Shown here in pieces: positions 7,306 to 14,208 of a DNA stretch of 22,903 nt. The number at the start of each line of letters is the position of its first letter. The first letter of the stretch is position 1. Both the position numbers and the translations under genes were made by a program. The notes beneath the pieces are model-generated. The model saw only the letters and a program-made list of their open reading frames with translations. It was not told the origin of the DNA and ran no database searches. The stretch comes from JBJXFK01 sp046155505 (GTDB lineage: Bacteria; Planctomycetota; Phycisphaerae; UBA1845; Fen-1342): positions 1-22,903 of the forward strand of contig JBJXFK010000147.1 of NCBI GenBank assembly GCA_046155505.1, in the 5' to 3' direction.

Positions 7306-7349
7306 CCGCGGGCTGGAAGCCCGCGGTCCAAAGAACGGGCTGGAAGCCC
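7306..7349 (+). repeat. Two GGGCT-GGA-AGCCC hairpins
   Basis: A perfect 9-bp stem (CCGCGGGCT with its complement) around a GGA loop spans 7306-7326. A shorter copy with a 5-bp stem and the same loop spans 7337-7349. They lie 65 bp before the next start codon. No T-run follows, so a dispersed palindromic repeat is more likely than an intrinsic terminator. Confidence 0.75.
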
Positions 7350-7413
7350 ATAGCACAGCACAAAACGTCTCTAACGCTGAATTCGTCGTCTATATCCAAA
7401 GTGAGGGAAAGTT

Positions 7414-10400
7414 ATGCACATCACAGTCACCAGCCAGCCGCGATTTCGCGATCTGCTGCTCGGCACAACACTCGCGGTCACCACGCTGACCGCAAGTGCA
7501 GCGGTTATCGAACAGAACTTTAACACCGTCACCGGCTCCGGCGGAGGCACGTTCTTCACGGGCCCTGGTTTCGGCGAGGTTGCCGGCTGGGATACCGGTA
7601 TCCTCGGTGAAAACGCATTCGCCGGCACGACCGGTAACGCGCGCATCGCCGCTGCAAACGCCTTGGGCAGCACCAACGCAGGCGTCGGTGGTAGCGGCGC
7701 GGGCGTCATCAGCATCAACGGCGTCACCTTCGACGTCATCTCGCAGAACTTCAATGCCGTCACGGGCACGGGCGGCGGCGCGTTCCTCCTCGGCAACGGA
7801 TCGGCCGACACCAACGGCTTTGCCGGCGGCTGGGATCTCGGCATCACCGGCGAGCAGGCCTTCGGCGGCACCGGCGGCGGCGCGGTCCTGAACGGCAGCA
7901 TGTCGGCCATCGGCGTGATCGCCGGCGGCGGCATCGGTCGGCTCGACGTTGACAACGTCAGCGTCAACGCCGGCAACTGGTACGCCGGCCTGCAGTTCCC
8001 GATCGGCGCGCTGCCCGGCGCGTTCTCGCTCGCCAATCCCAGCTTCGACGCGGGCGGCGTGGCGACGCTCGGCAGTTGGCAGATCTTCAGCGCCGGCTTC
8101 AACGTTCTCGCCGCGCCGGCGACGGGCGGCGCTCCGGTCGTCTTTCCGCGCACCGGCAACGGCGTGCTGAAGATGTTCGGCCGCTTCACCGGTGGCTTCA
8201 ACGTTTCGGGCGTCTATCAGGAGTTCACCGCGCAGCCCAACCAAACCTGGGAAATCGACGTCTGGTCGCGGCACAACGCCGACGACGATATCGGCGGCAC
8301 ACAGAACTTCGCCGTCATGCGGATCGAGTTCTTCAACGGGACCACGCTGATCTCCGGTCAGGAAGTCATCGTTTGCAACGCGAGCTCACCGCTCGACACC
8401 TGGATCGACAACGTCCCGCTGCAAGTCGTCGCCCCTGCGACCACGACCAGCGCACGCGGCATTCTCAGCTTTGTGCAGCCCGGCGTCGGCACGTTCGAGG
8501 GCGGCGCGGTGCAGATGGACGATGCCAAGTTCCGCCTCGTCAGCGGTCCGGGCGCGTTCTCGCTCGCGGGCAATTCGCTCACCGCTCGCGTTCGCGGCGC
8601 GGTCAACGCCGGCGCGGGTGAGTCGCTCGGCACGGTTCAGCTTCGAATTGAAGACCCGGACGGCAATCGCCTGGTATTCAATCAGCTCGCCACCACCGGA
8701 TTCCAGAACATCGGCGGCGCGCTCTCGACCTTCAGCGAACAAAACGCACAGGGCGTTCCGACGCCCGGCGCGTTCGACCCCGGTGCTGCCACGCACAACG
8801 TGATCGTCGCCTTCAACAACGACGCGACGGCCTGGGGCTCGGGCGGCACACTCGATGTCGATGACCTCGCATTGAGCAACAGCAACCCCGCCGGCAGCGC
8901 CTGGTACGCCGGCCTCTATTTCGACGATCTCTCGGTTCCGAATGGCACCACGCTCGATGACCTCGAACTCTTCGCCGACATCAAGGGCAGTGTCCCCGGC
9001 GGCAACTATCAACTGCGCCTCGAAGCCTTCAACCTCGGCTCGGCCGGACTCGACGAAGACTTCGAAACCGCCACCGGGACCAACGGCGGCACGTTCCTCA
9101 GCGCCGAAGCAGTCGCCGGCGGCGCGACCAACGGCTTTGACGACAACTGGGACGACGGCATCACCGGCGAAGGCGCGTTCGGCGGCGTGTTCGGCCTGGT
9201 TGAAGTGTTCCCCGGCGGCGGCTTCACGGCCGAGGGCCTCACCGTAGGCGGCTTCAACAGCAGCGGTGCGGGCGAGATCAGCGTGCTCGACATCATCGTC
9301 GGCCCCGGCGGCGGCTGGTACGGCGGCTTGAGCTGGGGCGGTCAGGCGCTCGCCTCGACCGATCTCTCGCAGGTCGTCCTCAGCGCAAACGTCCGCGGCA
9401 TCGCGCAGCCGGGCGGCGGGCTCGGCGTTTATGAACTGCGTATTGAAGACGCGCAGGGCGATCGCCTCTACTTCCGCAATATCGCTGACGGCAATTGGCA
9501 GAACATCGGCGGTCCGCTCAGCACCGCGACCGAAGGCCCGCGCCTCGGCGGCGGCGGTGACGGCAATTTCGATGTCGATTCGCCGACGTATACCATTGCT
9601 CTCTCGTTCATCGATCCAGAATCAACCTGGTTCTTCGGCGGCACGCTTCAAATTGATAACCTCTTCCTGACGCCGGTGCAGACGCGCGAGGAGGTCGGTC
9701 GCGTCACGTTCCGCGGCACGTCCAATGGCGCGTTCCAAACCATCGGCGGTTTGCTGAGCGAGGGCGAAACCAATCTCGGCGACTATGAGCAGGACTTCTC
9801 GGGCGCAGCCGCGACCGGCGGCACGCCGACCGATTGGGATGCGAACCTGACCGGTGAAACGAGCTTCTTCGGCACGTTCGGCGGTGCGGTCGCCAACGGC
9901 GGCGCGACGGCCAGTGCCTGCGCGACGTGCGGCGTCGGCGGCAGCAAAGCGGCACAGATCGACGTGCTCGACGTTCCGCCGGGTGCGGGCGGCGGCTGGT
10001 TCGCGGGTCTGGTGTTCACCAACATCCCCTCGAACCTCAGCGGCGATCTCAGCACGCTGCAACTCAGCGCTCAGATTCGCGGGACGGCGGACGCCGGCCA
10101 GGGCGAATCGCTCGGCACGATCATCTTCCGCGTCGAGGATGCCGACCTCACATCGCTGCAGTTCGAAGTGCCGGCGACCGGCGGATTCCAGACCGTCGGC
10201 GGCGCGCTCTCGACCGCATCGCTGGTGCAGATCAATCAGGGCGACGGCGTGTTCAACCGCTTCCAGGAAACCTACACGATCACGATGGCGTTCGTCGGCA
10301 CCGCGGGCAACTGGGGTAGCGGCGGCACGCTCACGATCGACAACGTGTTCCTCAGCGGCGTGCAGCTCGACGACGCCGACGAGTACACCGTCACCGTGAC

Positions 10401-10659
10401 GTTCGAAGACGAAATCGTCACATGGGGCAACGCCGGAACGCTGACGGTCGACAATCTGTCGCTCGCCGAGCCGGCTGCGGCCTGCCCGGGCGATCTGAAT
10501 GGCGACAACGCGGTCAACCTGACCGATCTCGCGACTCTGCTGGCCAATTTCGGCACGGGCAGCGGCGCGACGCTCGCGCAGGGCGACATCGACGGCGACG
10601 GCGATGTGGATCTGACCGATCTCGCCACGTTGTTGGCGAATTTCGGAACGGTTTGCTAG
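7414..10659 (+). CDS. Large secreted repeat protein with dockerin (1081 aa)
   Basis: I do not recognise a named family for the whole protein. ATG 7414 follows GAGGGA and opens a signal peptide (about 1-29, ending TLTASA). A repeated module begins at about residues 33, 110, 547 and 791 with QNFNTVTGSGGGTF-like sequences. Each copy has a W-D-x-GITGEQAFGG motif (ILGENAFAG, ITGEQAFGG, ITGEGAFGG, LTGETSFFG) and three of the four also have a W[YF]-x-GL block. LRIEDPDGNRL...FQNIGGALST blocks follow. At about 207-380 lies a module homologous to the N-terminal domain of the neighbouring GH16 enzyme (NPSFDAGG...LKMFGRFTGGFNVSGVYQ...MDDAKF). A two-repeat dockerin (about 1024-1081) closes the protein, which ends in Cys. 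No catalytic motif is visible. A glycan-binding or adhesive role is inferred from the shared module and the position in the locus. Confidence 0.9.
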   Translation: MHITVTSQPRFRDLLLGTTLAVTTLTASAAVIEQNFNTVTGSGGGTFFTGPGFGEVAGWDTGILGENAFAGTTGNARIAAANALGSTNAGVGGSGAGVISINGVTFDVISQNFNAVTGTGGGAFLLGNGSADTNGFAGGWDLGITGEQAFGGTGGGAVLNGSMSAIGVIAGGGIGRLDVDNVSVNAGNWYAGLQFPIGALPGAFSLANPSFDAGGVATLGSWQIFSAGFNVLAAPATGGAPVVFPRTGNGVLKMFGRFTGGFNVSGVYQEFTAQPNQTWEIDVWSRHNADDDIGGTQNFAVMRIEFFNGTTLISGQEVIVCNASSPLDTWIDNVPLQVVAPATTTSARGILSFVQPGVGTFEGGAVQMDDAKFRLVSGPGAFSLAGNSLTARVRGAVNAGAGESLGTVQLRIEDPDGNRLVFNQLATTGFQNIGGALSTFSEQNAQGVPTPGAFDPGAATHNVIVAFNNDATAWGSGGTLDVDDLALSNSNPAGSAWYAGLYFDDLSVPNGTTLDDLELFADIKGSVPGGNYQLRLEAFNLGSAGLDEDFETATGTNGGTFLSAEAVAGGATNGFDDNWDDGITGEGAFGGVFGLVEVFPGGGFTAEGLTVGGFNSSGAGEISVLDIIVGPGGGWYGGLSWGGQALASTDLSQVVLSANVRGIAQPGGGLGVYELRIEDAQGDRLYFRNIADGNWQNIGGPLSTATEGPRLGGGGDGNFDVDSPTYTIALSFIDPESTWFFGGTLQIDNLFLTPVQTREEVGRVTFRGTSNGAFQTIGGLLSEGETNLGDYEQDFSGAAATGGTPTDWDANLTGETSFFGTFGGAVANGGATASACATCGVGGSKAAQIDVLDVPPGAGGGWFAGLVFTNIPSNLSGDLSTLQLSAQIRGTADAGQGESLGTIIFRVEDADLTSLQFEVPATGGFQTVGGALSTASLVQINQGDGVFNRFQETYTITMAFVGTAGNWGSGGTLTIDNVFLSGVQLDDADEYTVTVTFEDEIVTWGNAGTLTVDNLSLAEPAAACPGDLNGDNAVNLTDLATLLANFGTGSGATLAQGDIDGDGDVDLTDLATLLANFGTVC

Positions 10660-10670
10660 ATCGCGATCAA

Positions 10671-10781
10671 CGGGTGGCATGCTCCGGCTGTTCTCAGCCT
10701 GAGCATGCTTACGCAGACGGGTGGCATGCTCTGGCTGTACTCAGCCTGAGCATGCTTACGCGGACGGGTAGCATGCCACCC
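10671..10781 (+). repeat. 47-bp tandem repeat with paired hairpins
   Basis: Two 47-bp units (10671-10717 and 10718-10764) and a partial third (10765-10781) begin 12 bp after the stop codon of the large repeat gene. Each full unit forms a stem of GCATGCTC plus GGCTG with one central mismatch and a 4-nt loop (arms 10677-10690/10695-10708 and 10724-10737/10742-10755). No T-run follows. They may end or protect the upstream mRNA, or be a mobile-repeat remnant. Confidence 0.85.
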
Positions 10782-10818
10782 CGCAGCGCGTAAGCAAGGG
10801 GTTTCCGCGTGCGGGTGC

Positions 10819-10846
10819 CATGCCGACGGCCGTTCGCGTCGGCATG
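10819..10846 (+). repeat. Perfect 10-bp stem hairpin
   Basis: CATGCCGACG at 10819-10828 and CGTCGGCATG at 10837-10846 are exact reverse complements around an 8-nt loop. It belongs to the hairpin cluster filling 10671-11002. Confidence 0.85.
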
Positions 10847-10850
10847 TCCG

Positions 10851-10879
10851 AAGAACCCCTTCCTTACGGTCGGGGCTCG
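10851..10879 (+). repeat. Dispersed repeat (CCTTCCTTACGG type), copy 1
   Basis: This 29-bp element matches the reverse complement of 16724-16752 at 26 of 29 positions. Both copies are intergenic and both lie beside an AGGG-loop hairpin or another dispersed repeat. Confidence 0.75.
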
Positions 10880-10887
10880 CTAAGAAA

Positions 10888-10905
10888 GCAGCCGAGGGCG
10901 GCTGC
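10888..10905 (+). repeat. AGGG-loop hairpin, GCAGCCG stem
   Basis: GCAGCCG-AGGG-CGGCTGC is a perfect 7-bp stem with an AGGG loop, followed by TCCAC. The same element occurs inverted at 15740-15757 with one stem mismatch, and as a variant at 10983-11002. Confidence 0.8.
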
Positions 10906-10982
10906 TCCACAGGCCGGGACACGCGCGGCTGCTCGCTTCCCTTGTTCCGTTGTTTCTTTGTTCCATTGTTCCCGTTTGAATA

Positions 10983-11002
10983 GGCAGCCGAGAGCGGCTG
11001 CC
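10983..11002 (+). repeat. AGAG-loop hairpin just upstream of the ABC operon
   Basis: GGCAGCCG and CGGCTGCC form a perfect 8-bp stem around AGAG. It is a variant of the hairpin at 10888-10905. It lies 34 bp before the start of the solute-binding protein gene, so it probably falls within that operon's leader or promoter. Confidence 0.8.
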
Positions 11003-11036
11003 CTCCAGAAGTAGCAGAGACTCGAAAGCCTCGAAC

Positions 11037-12449
11037 ATGAATCGCAAAGACGACCATCTCATCCGACGCGAAGCCGCGGCGCGGCTCCCGGCGGGTGTGA
11101 TGGTCGTCGCGCTTTTATCACTCGTCTCCACGATCGCTGTCTTCGCATGGCCGATCGAGCGGCCGCAAGGCCTGCGTCTCTGGCTCACGGCACGCATGCA
11201 CCACCAGCTATACGAACCGTCCGTCGCGACGTGGAACCAATCCGAAATACCACCCATCACGATGACCCTGCTCAGTCAGGAAGCGCTGCAACAACGCATG
11301 TTGTCGGCGTTTCTGGCACGCACCGACGTCGCCGAGCTGCTCGAAGTCGAACGCCGCAACGCCGCCCGCGCATTCGGCGGCCCGCTCGAAAGCGTCGGCT
11401 TCGTCGATCTCACCGACCGCCTGCGCGAGGAAGGTCTCGACACCGCAATCAACACCGCGTCGTTTTCGCCGTGGTCCACGCGCGGCCGGATCTTCGGCCT
11501 GCCGCACGATGTACACCCGGTCATGCTCGGCTATCGGGCCGACATCGTCGAAGCGGCGGGCATCGACGTTTCGCAAATCGAAACATGGGAGGACTATGTC
11601 CGCGTCATGAGCCCACTCATGGGCAAGCGCGGAGCCGACGGAAAACCCGAGCGCTACATCCTCAACCTCTGGGAATCGCACGGCGACGTTGTTGAAGTCC
11701 TCATGCTGCAATCCGGCGGCGGCCTCTTTGATCAGGCAGGAAAGCTCGTTATCGATCAAGAAACCAACGCGCGCGTCATTTCGCAAATCGTCGCCTGGTT
11801 CAGCGGCCCCGATCGCATCGCCGCCGACGCCCCCTATTTCTCGTCGGCCGGCAACAAACTTTTGCTCGACGGCTATGTGCTCGCATCGTTCCTGCCCGAC
11901 TGGATGTGCAACATCTGGCGCTACGAAATTCCGCAACTCGCCGGCAAGGTGAAGCTCATGCCCCTGCCCGCCTGGCAGCGCGGCGGACGGCGCACCAGCG
12001 TCTGGGGCGGCACGATGATGGGCATCTCGCGCACCGCCCCGGACATCGAGGCTGCGTGGCGATTCGCCAAGCACCTCTATTTATCGCCCGAGCTGGCCCG
12101 CGAGCTGTACACGCGCGGCGACATCATCACGCCGGTCAAGACGCTCTGGAGCGACAAGATCTACGACCAGCCTGACGCGTACTTCGGCAATCAGCCCAAG
12201 GGCCGGCTGTACATCAACCTCGCACCCGATGTGCCGTCGCGCAGCAGTTCGCCGTATGGCAAATTGGCGATGGAGCGCGTACAGAGCGCGGTGGTCAACC
12301 TGCACACCTACGCCCGTGCAAACGACAAATTCAGCGTCGAGGAACTGCTTCCCGAAGCGCGCCGCCTGCTCGCCGCAGCGCACGCCGAAGTCGCATCGCA
12401 CGTGAATCGCAACATCTTTCTGGCAGAGTCGGCGGGAGGTGCGCAATGA
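11037..12449 (+). CDS. Sugar ABC transporter, extracellular solute-binding protein (family 1)
   Basis: A 470-aa binding protein that would capture sugars outside the membrane and deliver them to the two permeases encoded next. A basic N-terminus is followed by one hydrophobic segment (about 20-39, VMVVALLSLVSTIAVFAW). No lipobox Cys is visible, so it is either a signal anchor or a poorly defined signal peptide. The body has the pattern of family 1 solute-binding proteins: LPHDVHPVMLGYRADIVEAAGI, TWEDYVRVMSPL, WESHGDVVEVLMLQSGGGLFDQAGKL, and a late GGTMMGISRTAPDIEAAWRFAKHLY segment, where GG-x-x-x-G-I leads into the helix that closes the lobe. The stop codon overlaps the next start in ATGA. 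The ribosome-binding site at ATG 11037 is weak. Substrate is inferred to be a gluco-oligosaccharide from the GH16 and GH1 neighbours. Confidence 0.9.
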   Translation: MNRKDDHLIRREAAARLPAGVMVVALLSLVSTIAVFAWPIERPQGLRLWLTARMHHQLYEPSVATWNQSEIPPITMTLLSQEALQQRMLSAFLARTDVAELLEVERRNAARAFGGPLESVGFVDLTDRLREEGLDTAINTASFSPWSTRGRIFGLPHDVHPVMLGYRADIVEAAGIDVSQIETWEDYVRVMSPLMGKRGADGKPERYILNLWESHGDVVEVLMLQSGGGLFDQAGKLVIDQETNARVISQIVAWFSGPDRIAADAPYFSSAGNKLLLDGYVLASFLPDWMCNIWRYEIPQLAGKVKLMPLPAWQRGGRRTSVWGGTMMGISRTAPDIEAAWRFAKHLYLSPELARELYTRGDIITPVKTLWSDKIYDQPDAYFGNQPKGRLYINLAPDVPSRSSSPYGKLAMERVQSAVVNLHTYARANDKFSVEELLPEARRLLAAAHAEVASHVNRNIFLAESAGGAQ

Positions 12450-13333
12450 ACACCTCCCAACGATTCGACAGCCGCATCGCCCCGTGGGTGCTGCTCGGCC
12501 CATTCATCGCGCTATTCGCAATGTTTACAGCGTGGCCACTGCTGCGGGCCGTGCTGCTCGCGTTCGAACAGACCTTCGGCCCGGGCACGACGCGCTACGT
12601 CGGCCTGCTGAATTTTCAAAAAGTGCTAGCCGACCCGCTTTTCTGGACGGCGATGCGCAACACCACGATTTACACCGCCGGATCGCTCTTCATCCAGCTT
12701 CCGCTCGCGCTCGGCCTCGCCATGTTGCTCAATCGCGACGGGCTGCGCGGTCGCGGCGTATTGCGCGCGATTTTCTTCGCACCCGCACTGGTCGGCGTCG
12801 TCTGCGTCGCCATGATGTTCGGCGTGATCTTTGAGAAACGCACCGGCCTCGCCAATCAGTTCCTGCATCGCAGCATCGGCTGGGACCTCGACTTCCCGTG
12901 GCTCCAAACCTACGTCATGCCGGCGCTGATCATCGCATCGCTCTGGCAATTCGTCGGCTTCAACATGGTCTACTTCCTCGCCGCGCTGCAAAACGTGCCG
13001 AAAGACTTGATCGAAGCGGCCACCATCGACGGCGCGGGGGCGACCGGTCGATTCCGCCACGTCACCATTCCCAGCATCCGCCCCGTCGCGAGTTTCGTCG
13101 TCCTGCTTTCGCTGATCGGCAGTTTCCAACTCTTCGAACTGCCGTGGGTCATGCTCAACACAACCGCCGGCCCGAATAACGAAGGCTTAACGGTCGTCAT
13201 GTATCTATACCAGACCGGCTTCCAAACCGGCGATCTCGGCTATGCATCGGCGATCGCGTGGCTGCTGGCCGCCGTGCTCGTCCTCATCACCGTGTTCATG
13301 CGCTTGGCCGGCGGCAAGGAGGAGACGCGATGA
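12446..13333 (+). CDS. Sugar ABC transporter permease, MalF/UgpA-type
   Basis: A 295-aa inner-membrane permease with about six hydrophobic segments, beginning WVLLGPFIALFAMFTAWPLL. The region LIEAATIDGAGATGRFRHVTIPSIRP contains the EAA loop (E190 on) that docks the ATPase subunit. The N-terminus lacks the extra helices and large periplasmic loop of E. coli MalF, so it resembles the shorter UgpA/LacF type. Both ends overlap neighbouring genes by 4 bp (ATGA), which indicates strict translational coupling with the binding protein and second permease. Confidence 0.93.
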   Translation: MNTSQRFDSRIAPWVLLGPFIALFAMFTAWPLLRAVLLAFEQTFGPGTTRYVGLLNFQKVLADPLFWTAMRNTTIYTAGSLFIQLPLALGLAMLLNRDGLRGRGVLRAIFFAPALVGVVCVAMMFGVIFEKRTGLANQFLHRSIGWDLDFPWLQTYVMPALIIASLWQFVGFNMVYFLAALQNVPKDLIEAATIDGAGATGRFRHVTIPSIRPVASFVVLLSLIGSFQLFELPWVMLNTTAGPNNEGLTVVMYLYQTGFQTGDLGYASAIAWLLAAVLVLITVFMRLAGGKEETR

Positions 13334-14175
13334 CACGCCCGCGTAACTCCCTCGCCTATGCCGCCCTGCTGCCGGCGACGCTGCTGGTGCTCATCCCGTT
13401 CGCGTGGCTGCTCTGCGCCGCGCTGAAACGCAACGAGGACTTTTTCACCTCGCTGTTTTTGCCTTCCGGCGACGGCGTGCTCGGCGTCGCGTGGGACCGC
13501 GTGACGTTCGACAACTTCCGCACCCTTTTCGCCGAGATCGGCATCGGCCGGGCGCTGCTCAACTCGATGTTCCTCGCCTCCACCACCGCCGTCCTCGCGA
13601 CGCTGGTCGCCGCCGCCGGTGGGTTCGCGCTCGCGCGGCTCAGTTTCCCCGGTCGGCGCTGGGTCGAGGGGCTCGTGCTCGGCGCGCTGGTCATTCCCGG
13701 TCCGCTGCTGATCGCGCCCAGCTTTCAATTGCTGTTCAATCTCAATCTGCTCGACAGCTTCGCCGGCATGATCCTCCCCGCGATCGGCCCCGCGTTCGGC
13801 GTCTACCTGTTTCGCCAGGCAACGCTCAGCGCCGTGCCGCGCGAGTTGCTCGAAGCCGCCCGCATCGACGGTTGCGGCGATGTGCGTGCGTTCTTTTCCG
13901 TCGGCCTGCCGCTCGTGATGCCGATGGCCGCCGCTTTCGTGATGATCACGTTCCTCGGCGTCTGGAACAATTTCATCCAGCCGCAGGTCGTGCTGCAATC
14001 GCCCGAGAGCTTTCCGCTCGCGGTCACCGTCGCGCAGCTGCGCAGTGTCTATTACCAGGACTATGGATTGCTCATGGCTGGCACGCTCGTTTCCGTCGCG
14101 CCGGTCCTGCTGTTGTTTTTGATCCTGCAACGAGACTTTATCAGCGGACTGACCAGCGGAGCCGTGAAGGGATAA
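13330..14175 (+). CDS. Sugar ABC transporter permease, MalG/UgpE-type
   Basis: A 281-aa inner-membrane permease, second half of the importer channel. The start is ATG 13330, overlapping the previous stop. An in-frame upstream start at 13258 would overlap the first permease extensively and adds a non-hydrophobic leader. The EAA loop reads LLEAARIDGCGDVRAFFSVGLPLVMP, with E175 the first residue of the motif. Other family features are the N-terminal LLPATLLVLIPFAWLLCAALK segment and the late FLGVWNNFIQPQVVL motif, which is typical of MalG-like proteins. No ATPase gene follows; the GH1 gene begins 33 bp later. The importer must use an ATPase encoded elsewhere. Confidence 0.93.
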   Translation: MTRPRNSLAYAALLPATLLVLIPFAWLLCAALKRNEDFFTSLFLPSGDGVLGVAWDRVTFDNFRTLFAEIGIGRALLNSMFLASTTAVLATLVAAAGGFALARLSFPGRRWVEGLVLGALVIPGPLLIAPSFQLLFNLNLLDSFAGMILPAIGPAFGVYLFRQATLSAVPRELLEAARIDGCGDVRAFFSVGLPLVMPMAAAFVMITFLGVWNNFIQPQVVLQSPESFPLAVTVAQLRSVYYQDYGLLMAGTLVSVAPVLLLFLILQRDFISGLTSGAVKG

Positions 14176-14208
14176 CGCCGTCGGGTCGCTTGGTAGATTG
14201 GAGTAGCC

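Larger units (their letters stand above)
10660..11036. other. 377-bp gap dominated by hairpin repeats
   Basis: Apart from the palindromes listed individually, the gap holds a T-rich patch around 10935-10980 (GTTTCTTTGTTCCATTG-like). It is the least GC-rich part and the likeliest place for a promoter of the ABC operon, but I see no clear -35/-10 pair and no LacI-type operator. Confidence 0.55.

Noticed and set aside
7101..7349. Short repeats considered as a CRISPR array
   Set aside because: Units are 7 bp direct tandems or isolated palindromes without regularly spaced unique spacers, and no cas genes are present.
9622..10680. Long minus-strand open frame of 352 codons opposite the large repeat gene
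   Set aside because: It is antisense to a clearly coding frame with signal peptide, repeats and dockerin; its Arg-rich composition is what high-GC third-position bias yields on the opposite strand.
10671..10764. 47-bp tandem considered as a small CRISPR or phage attachment site
   Set aside because: The units abut with no spacer and no integrase or tRNA is near; hairpin repeat is the simpler reading.
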